A stretch of DNA of 64,000 nucleotides from RGIG6178 sp045118975 (GCA_045118975.1 JBGVCT010000010.1:1-64000); one strand, 5' to 3'; numbered from the stretch's first letter, positions 44,243-53,692 are shown. Made by a program: numbers and translations. The notes: a model not told the origin generated them from the sequence alone.

Positions 44243-45190
44243 ATGCAAAATAAAACAATTACATTATCTTTAGATGATAGTGCTATTGAAAAGATAGTAT
44301 CGTTTTATAATGATTATCTTGTAGAAAACTCTAATGAATATGTTTATAAGCAATTTAAAGCTGAAAAAGTAACAATAACTATATACACTTCTAAAAAAGT
44401 TGTTTTCCAAGGTGAAAATGCAACTTATGAAGCTAGTATTTGGGACAACTCATTACTTAGTGAGCTCTCTTTAGAGGAAGAAAAACCAATTGAGACAAAA
44501 AAAGAAAAGAAAGCAAGCATCAAAGAGCCAAGACAATGGTTCTATACAAAAGAACACATTGGTACAGATGAAGTAGGTACAGGAGATTATTTTGGGCCAA
44601 TGTGTGTTTGTGCTGCTCTAGTTAAACAAAGCGACATTGAGTTTTTAAATGAATTAGGCATTGATGACTCTAAAAAATTAACAGATGATACTATCAGAAA
44701 AATAGCACCAAAGTTATTAAAAAGAATCCCTTACTCTCAAATGAGTGTGGATCCTAAAAAATATAACGCATTGATTAAGCAAGGATATAATCAAGCCAAA
44801 ATTAAATCTATGCTTCATAATCAAGTAATTCATAATCTAAGGGAAAAAACCAATAAAAAAGCAGTATTCACAATAATCGATCAATTTATTAGTGAAGCAA
44901 GATACTACGACTACATAAAATTTTCTCCTTATGTTGAGGGTCATATAAAGTTTGAAACTAAAGCAGAAAGTAAATATCCTGCAGTGGCAGTAGCCTCAAT
45001 TATTGCTAGATATTCATTTTTAGTTAAAATGAAGGCTCTTGGAGAGACAATAGGTCAAGAAATACCAAAAGGTGCAGGCAAAGATGTAGATATATTTGCT
45101 AAAGAATTGGTAGCTAAACAAGGTGAAGATATCTTAATTGAAGTGGCTAAAGTACATTTTGCCAACACAAAAAAAATATTTGAACAATAA
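44243..45190 (+). CDS. rnhC: Ribonuclease HIII
   Basis: Cleaves RNA of RNA-DNA hybrids. 315 residues: an N-terminal TBP-like substrate-binding domain, a Lys-rich linker (KKEKKASIKEPRQWFY), then the type 2 RNase H core with GTDEVGTGDYFGPMCV, DDSKKLTDD and the later VEGHIKFETKAESKYPAVA that holds the remaining acids. ATG 44243 follows GTGGTGAT; the longer frame begins four codons earlier, upstream of that site. It is divergent from mutS2, the usual neighbour. Confidence 0.93.
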   Translation: MQNKTITLSLDDSAIEKIVSFYNDYLVENSNEYVYKQFKAEKVTITIYTSKKVVFQGENATYEASIWDNSLLSELSLEEEKPIETKKEKKASIKEPRQWFYTKEHIGTDEVGTGDYFGPMCVCAALVKQSDIEFLNELGIDDSKKLTDDTIRKIAPKLLKRIPYSQMSVDPKKYNALIKQGYNQAKIKSMLHNQVIHNLREKTNKKAVFTIIDQFISEARYYDYIKFSPYVEGHIKFETKAESKYPAVAVASIIARYSFLVKMKALGETIGQEIPKGAGKDVDIFAKELVAKQGEDILIEVAKVHFANTKKIFEQ

Positions 45191-45219
45191 AAAAACCTAG
45201 TTATAAGACTAGGTTTTTA
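45191..45219. terminator. Bidirectional terminator
   Basis: AAAAACCTAG (45191-45200) pairs with CTAGGTTTTT (45209-45218) between rnhC and the convergent thioredoxin-like gene. Confidence 0.88.
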
Positions 45220-45221
45220 TT

Positions 45222-46109
45222 TTATTCAAATGGATATGCTTCTCCAACATATAATCCTGATAAAAGGTCTTTAAACTTATTGTATTGATCATCGTTATAT
45301 GTATCTATTGTTCCCATATAAGCATCTATATATACGCCCTCTTTTACATAGACACTAAGTGGAGTATAATAGCTAATTTCCCTATCTTCTGGAACAGCTA
45401 GAATAACTTGAGTATATAGTTCTATTACACCTGTTGAATCTTCTTGATCAACATATACATAATACCAATCATTTCCCTCTTGAAGATATCTATGAATTGT
45501 AGATTCAAATGTCATACAATGCCCACATGTGGTTTGCCCAATAGTAAAGATAAATTCCTCACCACTTTGTATTTTTTCAATTAGTTCTTCCAAGGTCAAT
45601 ATTGTTTTTCTTTTAACATATTGTCCTTCAACAATCTTTTTAAATTCTTCATACTCTTCTGTATCCGATACTTTTACATGCCCTTGATATGCATCTTTAA
45701 AAATACCATCCTCTACAAATATAGTAGTAGGAGTAAGTAATAATGTTATTCCTCTCTCTTTAGGTAACTCTACAAGTTTCTTTTTTATTGTAGAAATAGC
45801 TTTATCTAGATGAATATCATTTTCATTATCTGCATAAAAATAATATACCACTCTTCCATCACTAGTATATTCTCTTAATGTATCATTGAATAATTGACAT
45901 GCAGAACAATCATATTGCCCTACAACCAAAATAAAATCTTCCTTGTGAGAAATCTTTTCTTCCAAAGTAGAAGCATCAATTACAGTAGTACCATTTGGTC
46001 TATTATCTCTAATACACTTAGTCACTAGAACAACACTACAAGCAATTATAGCAAGAAATAAAATCCCATAAACAATTACTAATTTCCAATTCTTTTTAAC
46101 AAAATCCAT
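45222..46109 (-). CDS. Membrane-anchored protein with two thioredoxin-like domains
   Basis: 295 residues: an N-terminal membrane helix (LVIVYGILFLAIIACSVVLV), then two similar halves, each a thioredoxin-like fold with a CxxC: QYDCSACQLF at about 66-75 and QTTCGHCMTF at about 190-199. Both halves end similarly (TIFVEDGIFKDAYQGHV and SVYVKEGVYIDAYMGTI), so the gene arose by internal duplication. It should exchange disulfides on the outer face of the membrane. ATG 46109 follows AAGGAG. It closes the SUF transcription unit by position, 5 bases after the methyltransferase. Confidence 0.8.
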   Translation of the reverse strand: MDFVKKNWKLVIVYGILFLAIIACSVVLVTKCIRDNRPNGTTVIDASTLEEKISHKEDFILVVGQYDCSACQLFNDTLREYTSDGRVVYYFYADNENDIHLDKAISTIKKKLVELPKERGITLLLTPTTIFVEDGIFKDAYQGHVKVSDTEEYEEFKKIVEGQYVKRKTILTLEELIEKIQSGEEFIFTIGQTTCGHCMTFESTIHRYLQEGNDWYYVYVDQEDSTGVIELYTQVILAVPEDREISYYTPLSVYVKEGVYIDAYMGTIDTYNDDQYNKFKDLLSGLYVGEAYPFE

Positions 46110-46114
46110 AATAA

Positions 46115-47284
46115 CTACTCCTTATTATTCAATAGCTTTTCAAGAGTAAGTTCATAATTGAATTCTGATTTTAAATTTTCTAAATCTTGTTTAGCTTTTT
46201 TCATATTGATATTTCTATCTCTTTTTATTGCTCTTATCAATATATTTTTAGGAGTATGTTCCATGTCAATAAACTCTAATAATTGAGTTTTATATCCTTC
46301 AATTTGAAGCAATTTAGCTCTAGTAACATCTGTCATCAAGGCAGACATTCTCTCTTTTACAATTCCAAACTCAGTTAGTGCACTTAATGTATTTGATTTA
46401 ATTTGATTATTAAGTTCATGTTGGCAACAAGGAACTGAAAGAATAACCTTCGCATTCCATCTTATGGCATTATAAAGTGCATAATCAGTAGCTATATCAC
46501 AAGCATGAAGCGTTACAACCATATCCACTTTTTCTTCCTTATAATCTTTAATATCACCAATTTGGAATCTAATTCCTTTCATATTATATTTAGCAACAAT
46601 TTTATTGCATTCCTTAATAACATTTTCTTTTAAATCAAGTCCCACAATATTAACTTTAAGTTTTTTAACCTCTGTTAAATAATAATGAATTGCAAATGTA
46701 AGATATGATTTACCACAACCAAAATCAATAATAGAAATTGTCTTTTTAGGATCAAATTCATCCACTATATCATCTACAAACTCAATAAATCTATTAATTT
46801 GTCTAAACTTATCATATTTATCATTTAATACTTTACCTGCTATGTTCATTACCCCAAGTTCTACAAGGAAAGGAACTATTGTATTATCTTTAATAATATA
46901 TTGCTTTTCCTTATTATGAGATAAAGTAGTTAACTTTTTATTCTCTATATTTCTTTTTATGATAGTAACCTTTCCACTCTTATTACTTAAAAGATGATAT
47001 TCATGCTCTTTACAAGTAACTAATGCTTGCTTAAAAATTGAAGTAATTAATGTTGTTGTTTCATTAATTGCATCATCTTTATTTAAATTTGAATGTACCA
47101 CCTTATTTTCAAAGAAATATGAAAATTGATATTCCATTTTACCATCATGAATAAATGGTGATAATTGAACTTTACTAAATGAATCTTTATTTTTTTTATA
47201 TGGAGAAGAAAATATAATTCTAAGAAGTGAATCATTAGAAAATATATCATTCATTAAATTTTCTACATTTGACAAGGTCATCAT
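46115..47284 (-). CDS. SAM-dependent methyltransferase (Methyltransf_32-like)
   Basis: 389 residues. The C-terminal 220 form a class I methyltransferase: IIDFGCGKSYLTFA (SAM loop), NIVGLDLKENVI (acidic loop), VVTLHACDIATDYAL and the SVPCCQHEL block, typical of the GSTCD/Methyltransf_32 group of probable RNA or small-molecule methyltransferases. The first 150 residues are a separate domain. The start ATG overlaps the sufB stop. The target is unknown. Its link to the SUF operon may be regulatory rather than chemical. Confidence 0.75.
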   Translation of the reverse strand: MMTLSNVENLMNDIFSNDSLLRIIFSSPYKKNKDSFSKVQLSPFIHDGKMEYQFSYFFENKVVHSNLNKDDAINETTTLITSIFKQALVTCKEHEYHLLSNKSGKVTIIKRNIENKKLTTLSHNKEKQYIIKDNTIVPFLVELGVMNIAGKVLNDKYDKFRQINRFIEFVDDIVDEFDPKKTISIIDFGCGKSYLTFAIHYYLTEVKKLKVNIVGLDLKENVIKECNKIVAKYNMKGIRFQIGDIKDYKEEKVDMVVTLHACDIATDYALYNAIRWNAKVILSVPCCQHELNNQIKSNTLSALTEFGIVKERMSALMTDVTRAKLLQIEGYKTQLLEFIDMEHTPKNILIRAIKRDRNINMKKAKQDLENLKSEFNYELTLEKLLNNKE

Positions 47285-48621
47285 CCTATACTTCCCTCCA
47301 TTTCAAGTTTTATAAGGTTATTAAGTTCCACTGCATATTCCATTGGAAGTTCTTTTGCAAATGGTTCAATAAATCCCATTACAATCATTTGTGCAGCTTT
47401 CTTTTTATCTAACCCTCTAGACATAAGATAAAATAGTTCATCATCACTTATCTTACTTACACTAGCTTCATGTTCTAATATTGAAGAGTTATTACTTACA
47501 ATATTTGTAGGAATAGTATCACTAGTAGAAATATCATCAATTAATAATGTATCACACTCTACTTTACTTCTAGAATTACTAGCACCTTTGGTAATCTTAA
47601 CAAGCCCTCTATAATCCACACTACCACCTTGTTTACCAATTGATTTAGAAATAATTGTAGAACTAGTTCTTTTACCAATATGTATCATCTTTGCTCCAGC
47701 ATCTTGAATTTGATCTTTTCCTGCTACAGCAATAGATATACATACTCCCTTAGAGTTATCTCCTTTTAAGACACATGCTGGATATTTCATATTGATATGA
47801 CTACCAATATTACCATCAATCCACTCCATTAATCCTTCCTTCTCTACTAATGCTCTTTTAGTAACTAAATTAATAATATTAGTAGACCAGTTTTGAATAG
47901 TAGAATACCTACATTTCGCACCATCTTTAACTATAATTTCAACAACTGCTGCATGCAGAGAATCTTTTGAATATATTGGAGCACTACACCCTTCAACATA
48001 ATGGACATCACTACCCTCATCCACAACAATAAGCGTTCTTTCAAATTGTCCCATAGATTGAGAATTAATTCTAAAGTATGATTGAAGCGGCTTATCTAAA
48101 TGTGTATTTTTAGGTACATAAATAAAAGTACCACCACTCCATACTGCGCTATTTAAAGCAGCAAATTTATTATCAGTATATGGTACTACTGTAGAAAAAT
48201 ATTCTTTAAAGATTTCTGGATATTGTTTTAAAGCACTATCAGTATCTAAAAATATAATTCCCTTTTCTTCAACCTCTTTTAGCATTGAATGATATACAAC
48301 TTCACTCTCATATTGAGTAGAAACTCCAGATAAAAACTTTTGCTCAGCTTCTTTAATTCCAAGTTTATCAAAAGTATCTTTAATATTTTCAGGAACTTCT
48401 TCCCAACTATTTTCAACTTTATCAGTTGCTTTTACAAAATATGTAAAATCATTAAAATCGATTTCTTCTAAAGAAGGTCCAAAACTAGGTAATGGTGTAT
48501 TAACAAAATGATTATAGGCTTTAAGTCTATACTCTAGCATCCACTCTGGCTCATTTTTGCTTTTAGATATAAATCTAATAACATCTTCATTTAATCCTTT
48601 TCCAGAATTAACACCTGCCAT
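47281..48621 (-). CDS. sufB: Fe-S cluster scaffold subunit SufB
   Basis: Part of the SufBCD scaffold that builds iron-sulfur clusters. 446 residues with the beta-helix core. Conserved residues include the Cys in YVEGCSAPIYS, the Cys in KVECDTLLIDD and the Glu in ILEHEASVSKI, all used for sulfur transfer and cluster holding, and the C-terminal LMSRGLDKKKAAQMIV helix that binds SufC. ATG 48621 follows AAGGAGG. It is the fifth gene of sufC-D-S-U-B, as in Bacillus. Confidence 0.95.
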   Translation of the reverse strand: MAGVNSGKGLNEDVIRFISKSKNEPEWMLEYRLKAYNHFVNTPLPSFGPSLEEIDFNDFTYFVKATDKVENSWEEVPENIKDTFDKLGIKEAEQKFLSGVSTQYESEVVYHSMLKEVEEKGIIFLDTDSALKQYPEIFKEYFSTVVPYTDNKFAALNSAVWSGGTFIYVPKNTHLDKPLQSYFRINSQSMGQFERTLIVVDEGSDVHYVEGCSAPIYSKDSLHAAVVEIIVKDGAKCRYSTIQNWSTNIINLVTKRALVEKEGLMEWIDGNIGSHINMKYPACVLKGDNSKGVCISIAVAGKDQIQDAGAKMIHIGKRTSSTIISKSIGKQGGSVDYRGLVKITKGASNSRSKVECDTLLIDDISTSDTIPTNIVSNNSSILEHEASVSKISDDELFYLMSRGLDKKKAAQMIVMGFIEPFAKELPMEYAVELNNLIKLEMEGSIG

Positions 48622-48633
48622 AATATCCCTCCT

Positions 48634-49065
48634 TTATTTATCTAATATATCTTTTAATCCAACCCAAGATAAGGTTGCACATTTTATTCTATTCGCTTGC
48701 TTTCCTGTATTCACAAAAGCATTTGCTTCTTCAAGTAAATCTTCATCATATTCATTACCATGAAGCATGGCAATATAGTTATCTATAATAACTCTAGCTT
48801 CTTCAATTGTTTTATCTTTTAATAATTCACTCATAATTGAAGTTGAAGCAGTAGAAATAGTACAAGCTACTCCATCAAAGCAAATATCTTTAATTATTCC
48901 ATCTTCTACTTTAACTTCTAAATCAATATTATCTATACATGATTCACTATCTAAGTTAACTTTAGTATAACTAGGATCATTTTTTAATTTTTTATTTCTA
49001 GGATACTCATAGTGATCCATAATCACTTCTCTAATAAGTGCAGGATTATCTTTAAAAGTAGGCAT
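48634..49065 (-). CDS. sufU: Sulfur-relay zinc protein SufU
   Basis: 143 residues of the IscU-like fold. The three conserved Cys are in SESCIDNIDL, CFDGVACTIS (second Cys) and RIKCATLSW; these with an Asp bind zinc and accept sulfur from SufS. It has the loop insertion seen in SufU rather than IscU. It overlaps the end of sufS by 14 bases. ATG 49065 has AAGGAAG upstream. Confidence 0.93.
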   Translation of the reverse strand: MPTFKDNPALIREVIMDHYEYPRNKKLKNDPSYTKVNLDSESCIDNIDLEVKVEDGIIKDICFDGVACTISTASTSIMSELLKDKTIEEARVIIDNYIAMLHGNEYDEDLLEEANAFVNTGKQANRIKCATLSWVGLKDILDK

Positions 49066-50254
49066 CTAAAAAGTCACTTCCTTTACTAGCAGTTTCAATA
49101 AACTTATCTATTTCTTCTTCAGTGTTATAAAAATATAAACTACATCTAAGAGATGCATATGTTCCCATAACTCCATCAATTAGCTTAGCACAATGTTGAC
49201 CAGCTCTTAGACAAATATCATACTTTCCAAATAAACTAGCCGCATCTTGAGCAAATACATCTTTAACATTAAATGAGATTGTATAGGCATCTGGGTCATC
49301 ATTGTAGAGAATTATATTATCTAGTTTTCTAAGTCCCTCTAGAGCTCTAAGTCTTAATTTTCTTTCTACTTCTTCAATGTAGTCCATACCTATATTGTTT
49401 AAATAATTAACTATTGCTCTAAATCCAAATATACCTTCAATATTAGGTGTGCCAGCCTCAAATTTTCTAACCGAATTATAAGGGTCATATTTAGTATCTT
49501 TACTAAACTTCTTATTCATACCACCACCCAAATTATAAGGATCAGTATTTGCTAAGTGTTCTTCTTTTCCATATAAGGCCCCAATTCCTGTAGGACCACC
49601 TAGTTTATGAGCACTAAAGACATAGAAGTCACAATCAATATCTTTTACATCTACTTTTATATGTGGAGTAGATTGAGCTCCATCTAAGATAAATATAATA
49701 TTATGTTCATGAGCAATTTTAGCAATCTCTTTAGCATCAATTTTATATCCCAAAACATTTGAAATATAGGCAAGAGAAATAACCTTAGTTTTATCTGTAA
49801 TAGATTTTCTTACAGCATCTATTGTAATTTTATCTCCTTCAAGCTCAACATATTTAACTTTAGCATTCTTTTGATGAGCAATCTTAAACCATGGCAACAC
49901 ATTAGAAGCATGCTCAAGTTCACTAATAAGAATTTCATCACCTTCATTAATGATGTTTGAAACAAACCCATTAGCTATTATATTAAGTCCTTCCGTAGTA
50001 CCAGAGATAAATGCCACTTCATTATCGTTTGCCCCAATAAAGGAAGCTACATCTTTTCTAGCTTCTGCAATTTCTTTATCAACTAAATATGACAAATGAT
50101 AATCTCCTCTATGAGCATTACAAGAAAGATTAGAATAGTAATATGTAACTGCATCAATAACACATTGTGGTTTTAAAGCTGTTGCAGCATTATCAAAAAA
50201 TATAGTATTAGGATTATTTTTAAAAAACGGATAATCTAATCTATAATCTTTCAT
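49052..50254 (-). CDS. sufS: Cysteine desulfurase SufS
   Basis: Takes sulfur from cysteine with pyridoxal phosphate and passes it to SufU. 400 residues: the PLP Lys is in FSAHKLGGPTGIGALYG, the catalytic Cys in CLRAGQHCAKL, and HRGDYHLSY and GTTEGLN contact the cofactor. Group II type. ATG 50254 follows GAGAGGATG. It lies 4 bases after sufD. Confidence 0.95.
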   Translation of the reverse strand: MKDYRLDYPFFKNNPNTIFFDNAATALKPQCVIDAVTYYYSNLSCNAHRGDYHLSYLVDKEIAEARKDVASFIGANDNEVAFISGTTEGLNIIANGFVSNIINEGDEILISELEHASNVLPWFKIAHQKNAKVKYVELEGDKITIDAVRKSITDKTKVISLAYISNVLGYKIDAKEIAKIAHEHNIIFILDGAQSTPHIKVDVKDIDCDFYVFSAHKLGGPTGIGALYGKEEHLANTDPYNLGGGMNKKFSKDTKYDPYNSVRKFEAGTPNIEGIFGFRAIVNYLNNIGMDYIEEVERKLRLRALEGLRKLDNIILYNDDPDAYTISFNVKDVFAQDAASLFGKYDICLRAGQHCAKLIDGVMGTYASLRCSLYFYNTEEEIDKFIETASKGSDFLDAYF

Positions 50255-50258
50255 AATT

Positions 50259-50996
50259 TCACATCCTCTCTAACAATTCTTCTCTTATTTTTTTATCATT
50301 TATTTTTTCTATCATGTAACTAATCTTACCCATACTAACTAAATTTCTAGCTACACTCTCTTCAATACCTCTACTTGTTAAGTAAAATAATGTTTCCTCA
50401 TCAATCATTCCAATACTTGATCCATGATTTGCCTTAACATCATTTTCTTCAATCTCTAGAATTGGATTATTAATCCCAACGCTTTCCTTATCAAATAACA
50501 ATATCTTACTATTTTGATTCACTACACTTCTTTTTGCTCCTTGTTTGATATAAGAAGTAATATCATATTTTAATTTTGAAGTATCCTCAACTATACCAAA
50601 ACAATCTATTTTAACACCTGTATCTCCTGTAATATTTTCACTTCTTATAAAGTAATCCTTATTAACATTCTTTTTAGAAATACAAGCCACACTAAAATCA
50701 ATCTCATCTTTATAACCTTTTGTTATAAGATTATATATTTCAGAGCCATTATTACTTTCTAAATCAATAACTCTAATGACACACTTTCCATTTTCAGTAG
50801 TAATTACATTTTTTCCCTCATGAGCTAATCCCTTTACATATGAGTACTCTAATTCCCCATTAACTATATTAATTGTTTTAGATGAACATGAAGTATCCGT
50901 AATAATAGCTCTACAATTATTTATATTAATTTGGATATCGTTTGCTTGTGAAGATATCACAAGTTCTGTATCTTTTTCTATATTAATTACTTCCAT
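50259..50996 (-). CDS. sufD: Shortened SufD scaffold subunit
   Basis: 245 residues, against 400-440 for usual SufD. It keeps the SufBD beta-helix core and the C-terminal block (KANHGSSIGMIDEETLFYL, then SRGIEESVARNLV) that binds SufC, including the conserved His in NHGSS. The N-terminal helical domain is missing and there is no sign of a frameshift upstream, as the ATG overlaps the end of sufC. It likely forms the SufB-C2-D complex in reduced form. Confidence 0.85.
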   Translation of the reverse strand: MEVINIEKDTELVISSQANDIQININNCRAIITDTSCSSKTINIVNGELEYSYVKGLAHEGKNVITTENGKCVIRVIDLESNNGSEIYNLITKGYKDEIDFSVACISKKNVNKDYFIRSENITGDTGVKIDCFGIVEDTSKLKYDITSYIKQGAKRSVVNQNSKILLFDKESVGINNPILEIEENDVKANHGSSIGMIDEETLFYLTSRGIEESVARNLVSMGKISYMIEKINDKKIREELLERM

Positions 50997-51816
50997 TGCT
51001 GATACTTTCCTTTACTGCACAAGTTCCCAAAACAACTCTTGGCTTGTCTTCTTTTTTGCTAATACTAACACCAAATTCTTTTTCAACCCAACTATATCCA
51101 TTAGCATCTACTTTTTCAATAAGAGAATAATCACCACTAGTAACAATTCTTCCATCCACTATTATATGAACATGAGTGGGTTTAACTTCTTTATATAATT
51201 TAGAATAGTGAGAAATAATTAAAGCACTGAATTCATCATTTTTACTATTATTTAACGCATTAGATACCATATTTAATCCATCTACATCTAAACCAGAATC
51301 AATTTCATCAATTAAAGCAAGTGATGGATTTAATAACTTCATTTGAAGTATTTCATTTCTCTTCTTTTCTCCCCCTGAGAATCCCTCATTTAGATTTCTA
51401 TGAATCAAATTAGAATCAAATCCAACTTCTTCACTAGCAACCTCAACTTCTTTTATAAATTTATATAAACTTACAGGCTTATCCATTCTTGCATTAATTG
51501 CACTCTTTAAGAAATCAATATTTTTAACTCCACTAATTTCAAGTGGGTGTTGCATAGCAAAAAAGATTCCTTTTTTACTTCTAGTATCAACGCTTAAAGA
51601 TAATAAGTCTTCATCATTATATGTAATACTCCCAGAATCAACAACATATCTAGGGTGCCCCATAATAACATTTAAAAGAGTTGACTTACCATGACCATTA
51701 GGTCCAATAAGAGCATGTATCTCTCCTTTATTAATTTCAAGATTAACACCTTTTAATATTTTTTTATCATCAACACTTACTTCTAAGTCCTTAATTACAA
51801 GTTTATTCACAAACAT
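50983..51816 (-). CDS. sufC: Fe-S assembly ATPase SufC
   Basis: An ABC-type soluble ATPase that drives SufBD. 277 residues with ALIGPNGHGKSTLLN (Walker A), FSGGEKKRNEILQ (signature) and LALIDEIDSGLD (Walker B), the E-K-K-R-N form typical of SufC. ATG 51816 follows GGAAGG closely; GTG 51810 (NKLVIKDLEV) has better spacing and may be the real start. It is the first gene of the operon, preceded by a palindrome at 51868-51890. Confidence 0.94.
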   Translation of the reverse strand: MFVNKLVIKDLEVSVDDKKILKGVNLEINKGEIHALIGPNGHGKSTLLNVIMGHPRYVVDSGSITYNDEDLLSLSVDTRSKKGIFFAMQHPLEISGVKNIDFLKSAINARMDKPVSLYKFIKEVEVASEEVGFDSNLIHRNLNEGFSGGEKKRNEILQMKLLNPSLALIDEIDSGLDVDGLNMVSNALNNSKNDEFSALIISHYSKLYKEVKPTHVHIIVDGRIVTSGDYSLIEKVDANGYSWVEKEFGVSISKKEDKPRVVLGTCAVKESISNGSN

Positions 51817-51867
51817 CTTCCTTCCAACTCTACTATTGTACCCTCTTTTAATCAAAATTACAATTAT

Positions 51868-51890
51868 CTATATAATATAGAATTATATAG
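51868..51890. promoter_or_regulatory. Palindrome in the presumed suf promoter region
   Basis: CTATATAAT (51868-51876), N5, ATTATATAG (51882-51890): a perfect 9-bp inverted repeat without T-run, 52-74 bases upstream of sufC and 3 bases after the preceding gene's stop. It contains TATAAT-like boxes, so it could be an operator overlapping the suf promoter. Which protein would bind is unknown. Confidence 0.45.
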
Positions 51891-51892
51891 AT

Positions 51893-52147
51893 TTATCTAG
51901 TTTTACTATTATTAGCAGTTAGTTTCCTATATCTTTGTAGGCAACACTTACAAACATATCCCTCACCATGTTCTTTCAAAAACTCTTCTATATCATAATT
52001 TTCAAAAGCTCTAGTATCTTGAATATGCTTATTACACAAACTTTTATTATTAACATAGCAGTGTAATTTTGCATTATACCTTATGTAATCATTATTAGTT
52101 AAATTACTCTGATGAGTTGGTAATTGCCAAAAATAATTACTTTTCAT
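51893..52147 (-). CDS. Small Cys-rich protein, possible zinc ribbon
   Basis: 84 residues. HCYVNNKSLCNKH and YVCKCCLQRY provide Cys and His in pairs that could hold a zinc ion. No family is recognised. It overlaps the phosphodiesterase gene by 11 bases, so the two are co-translated. ATG 52147 is the only fitting start. Confidence 0.6.
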   Translation of the reverse strand: MKSNYFWQLPTHQSNLTNNDYIRYNAKLHCYVNNKSLCNKHIQDTRAFENYDIEEFLKEHGEGYVCKCCLQRYRKLTANNSKTR

Positions 52148-52679
52148 TAATCTTCACCTCAACTAATTTTTCTTCACTAAATAAATCATAACTCCTGTAT
52201 ACTCCATCTTCAATGATAGCATAACTATAATGCCCATCTTTTGGTATAGACAAAGACCCCAAATTAATACAAGTTATATTTCCATAAACATTAACTTCAT
52301 TCACATGATAATGTCCATAAAGCATGTAATAGTCTTGCCTATCCAAGGAAACATTGCTCTTGTTATAAATATGTCCATGAGTTATCAAAAACTTAACTCC
52401 ATCAATATTCATCCACAAATGATTCTCTATTTTAAAATCTAGAACCATCAAATCAACATCAGCATCACAATTACCTCTAACAGCAATGATTTTTTCTTTA
52501 TTTTCATTCAAAATTGTAATAACTTCTTTAGGATTATATTCATTTGGCAAATCATTTCTAGGTCCATGATATAATATATCTCCTAAGATAATAAGTTTAT
52601 CATAAACATTAACTTTATTTAAAACTTGTTTTAAATATTTACTACTACCATGTATATCTGTCAAAACTAAATATTTCAT
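52137..52679 (-). CDS. YfcE/MJ0936-type metallophosphodiesterase
   Basis: 180 residues with the five metal-binding blocks of calcineurin-like phosphoesterases: LTDIHGS (D-x-H), ILGDILYHGP (GD-x-x), VRGNCDADVD (GN-x-D), THGHIYN (H-G-H) and YGHYHVNEV (GH-x-H). The family hydrolyses phosphodiesters with two Mn2+; the true substrate in cells is unknown. ATG 52679 follows GTGGTGAT. Divergent from the radical SAM gene. Confidence 0.88.
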   Translation of the reverse strand: MKYLVLTDIHGSSKYLKQVLNKVNVYDKLIILGDILYHGPRNDLPNEYNPKEVITILNENKEKIIAVRGNCDADVDLMVLDFKIENHLWMNIDGVKFLITHGHIYNKSNVSLDRQDYYMLYGHYHVNEVNVYGNITCINLGSLSIPKDGHYSYAIIEDGVYRSYDLFSEEKLVEVKINEK

Positions 52680-52738
52680 TTATATCACCACTTAAAATAT
52701 ATCATAAAATGTGTTATCATTAAACATAGGTGAGATAA

Positions 52739-53671
52739 ATGTTTAAGTATTCAAACACAAATAAAAGATATCATACCTTTGATTACTACCTTAAGCAAAA
52801 ATACGGGAGTAAAGTTTTTAAAGTATCCTTGAACGCAGGTTTTTCTTGTCCAAATAGAGATGGTAGAAAAGGTGTTAGAGGTTGTGCCTTTTGCTCTAGT
52901 TTTGGTGGTGGAGAAAATGGAGGCAATGTTGAAGAAAACTTAAATACTCAATTTGAAAACATTAAAAAAATCATGCAATTAAAATGGCCTAATGGAAAAT
53001 GTATTGCTTACTTTCAAGCCTTTTCTAACACATATGCTCCTATTGAAAAACTCAAAGAAATTTATGATCCTTTTTTCAATAGAGATGATATTGTAGCTAT
53101 CTCTATTGCTACTAGAGCAGATTGCTTGGATGATCATATAATTGATTATTTATCTTCATTAAACAAAAAGAAGGAACTTTGGATAGAAATTGGTCTTCAA
53201 ACATTCAACGAGGAGAGTGCAAAAAGATTTAATAGAGGCTACGACAATGCCTTATTTATCGATAGAGTAAATATGCTTAGAAAGCATAATATAAATGTCA
53301 CTATACATATCATAAATGGATTAAAAGGCGAAACTGAGCAAGATATGATAAACACTTGTATAGAATTAAATAAATTAGACATTCAAGGAATAAAAATTCA
53401 TTCCTTAAATATTGTGAAAGGCTCTATTTGGGGAGATGAATATTTAACCAATCCCTTCCCTATTATAACTAGAGAAGAATACATTAATACAGTAATAAAA
53501 CAACTCGAAGTACTAAGGGAAGAAATAGTTATTCAAAGACTAACTTCAGATCCTATAATGGATGAATTAATAGCGCCTTTATGGAATAATAATAAAACTC
53601 AACTTTTAAATGATATAGATAAAGAAATGGTAAAAAGAAATACCTATCAAGGTATAAAAAAAGAGTTCTAA
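52739..53671 (+). CDS. Radical SAM protein of the TIGR01212/YtqA type
   Basis: 310 residues. The cluster-binding triad is in FSCPNRDGRKGVRGCAFC (Cys-x10-Cys-x2-Cys, the long first spacing of this family), followed by SSFGGGENGG. It belongs with Elp3-related radical SAM proteins; YtqA itself has been linked to tRNA or small-molecule chemistry without a settled reaction. WIEIGLQTFNEESAKRFNRG is the SAM-binding GxQ strand. ATG 52739 follows AGGTGAG. Its maturation needs the Fe-S clusters made by the nearby suf operon, as for any such enzyme. Confidence 0.88.
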   Translation: MFKYSNTNKRYHTFDYYLKQKYGSKVFKVSLNAGFSCPNRDGRKGVRGCAFCSSFGGGENGGNVEENLNTQFENIKKIMQLKWPNGKCIAYFQAFSNTYAPIEKLKEIYDPFFNRDDIVAISIATRADCLDDHIIDYLSSLNKKKELWIEIGLQTFNEESAKRFNRGYDNALFIDRVNMLRKHNINVTIHIINGLKGETEQDMINTCIELNKLDIQGIKIHSLNIVKGSIWGDEYLTNPFPIITREEYINTVIKQLEVLREEIVIQRLTSDPIMDELIAPLWNNNKTQLLNDIDKEMVKRNTYQGIKKEF

Positions 53672-53690
53672 CTTGAACTCTTTTATTTTT
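53657..53690. terminator. Bidirectional terminator
   Basis: AAGAGTTC (53661-53668) pairs with GAACTCTT (53675-53682), A-run before and T-run after. Confidence 0.85.
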
Positions 53691-53692
53691 TA

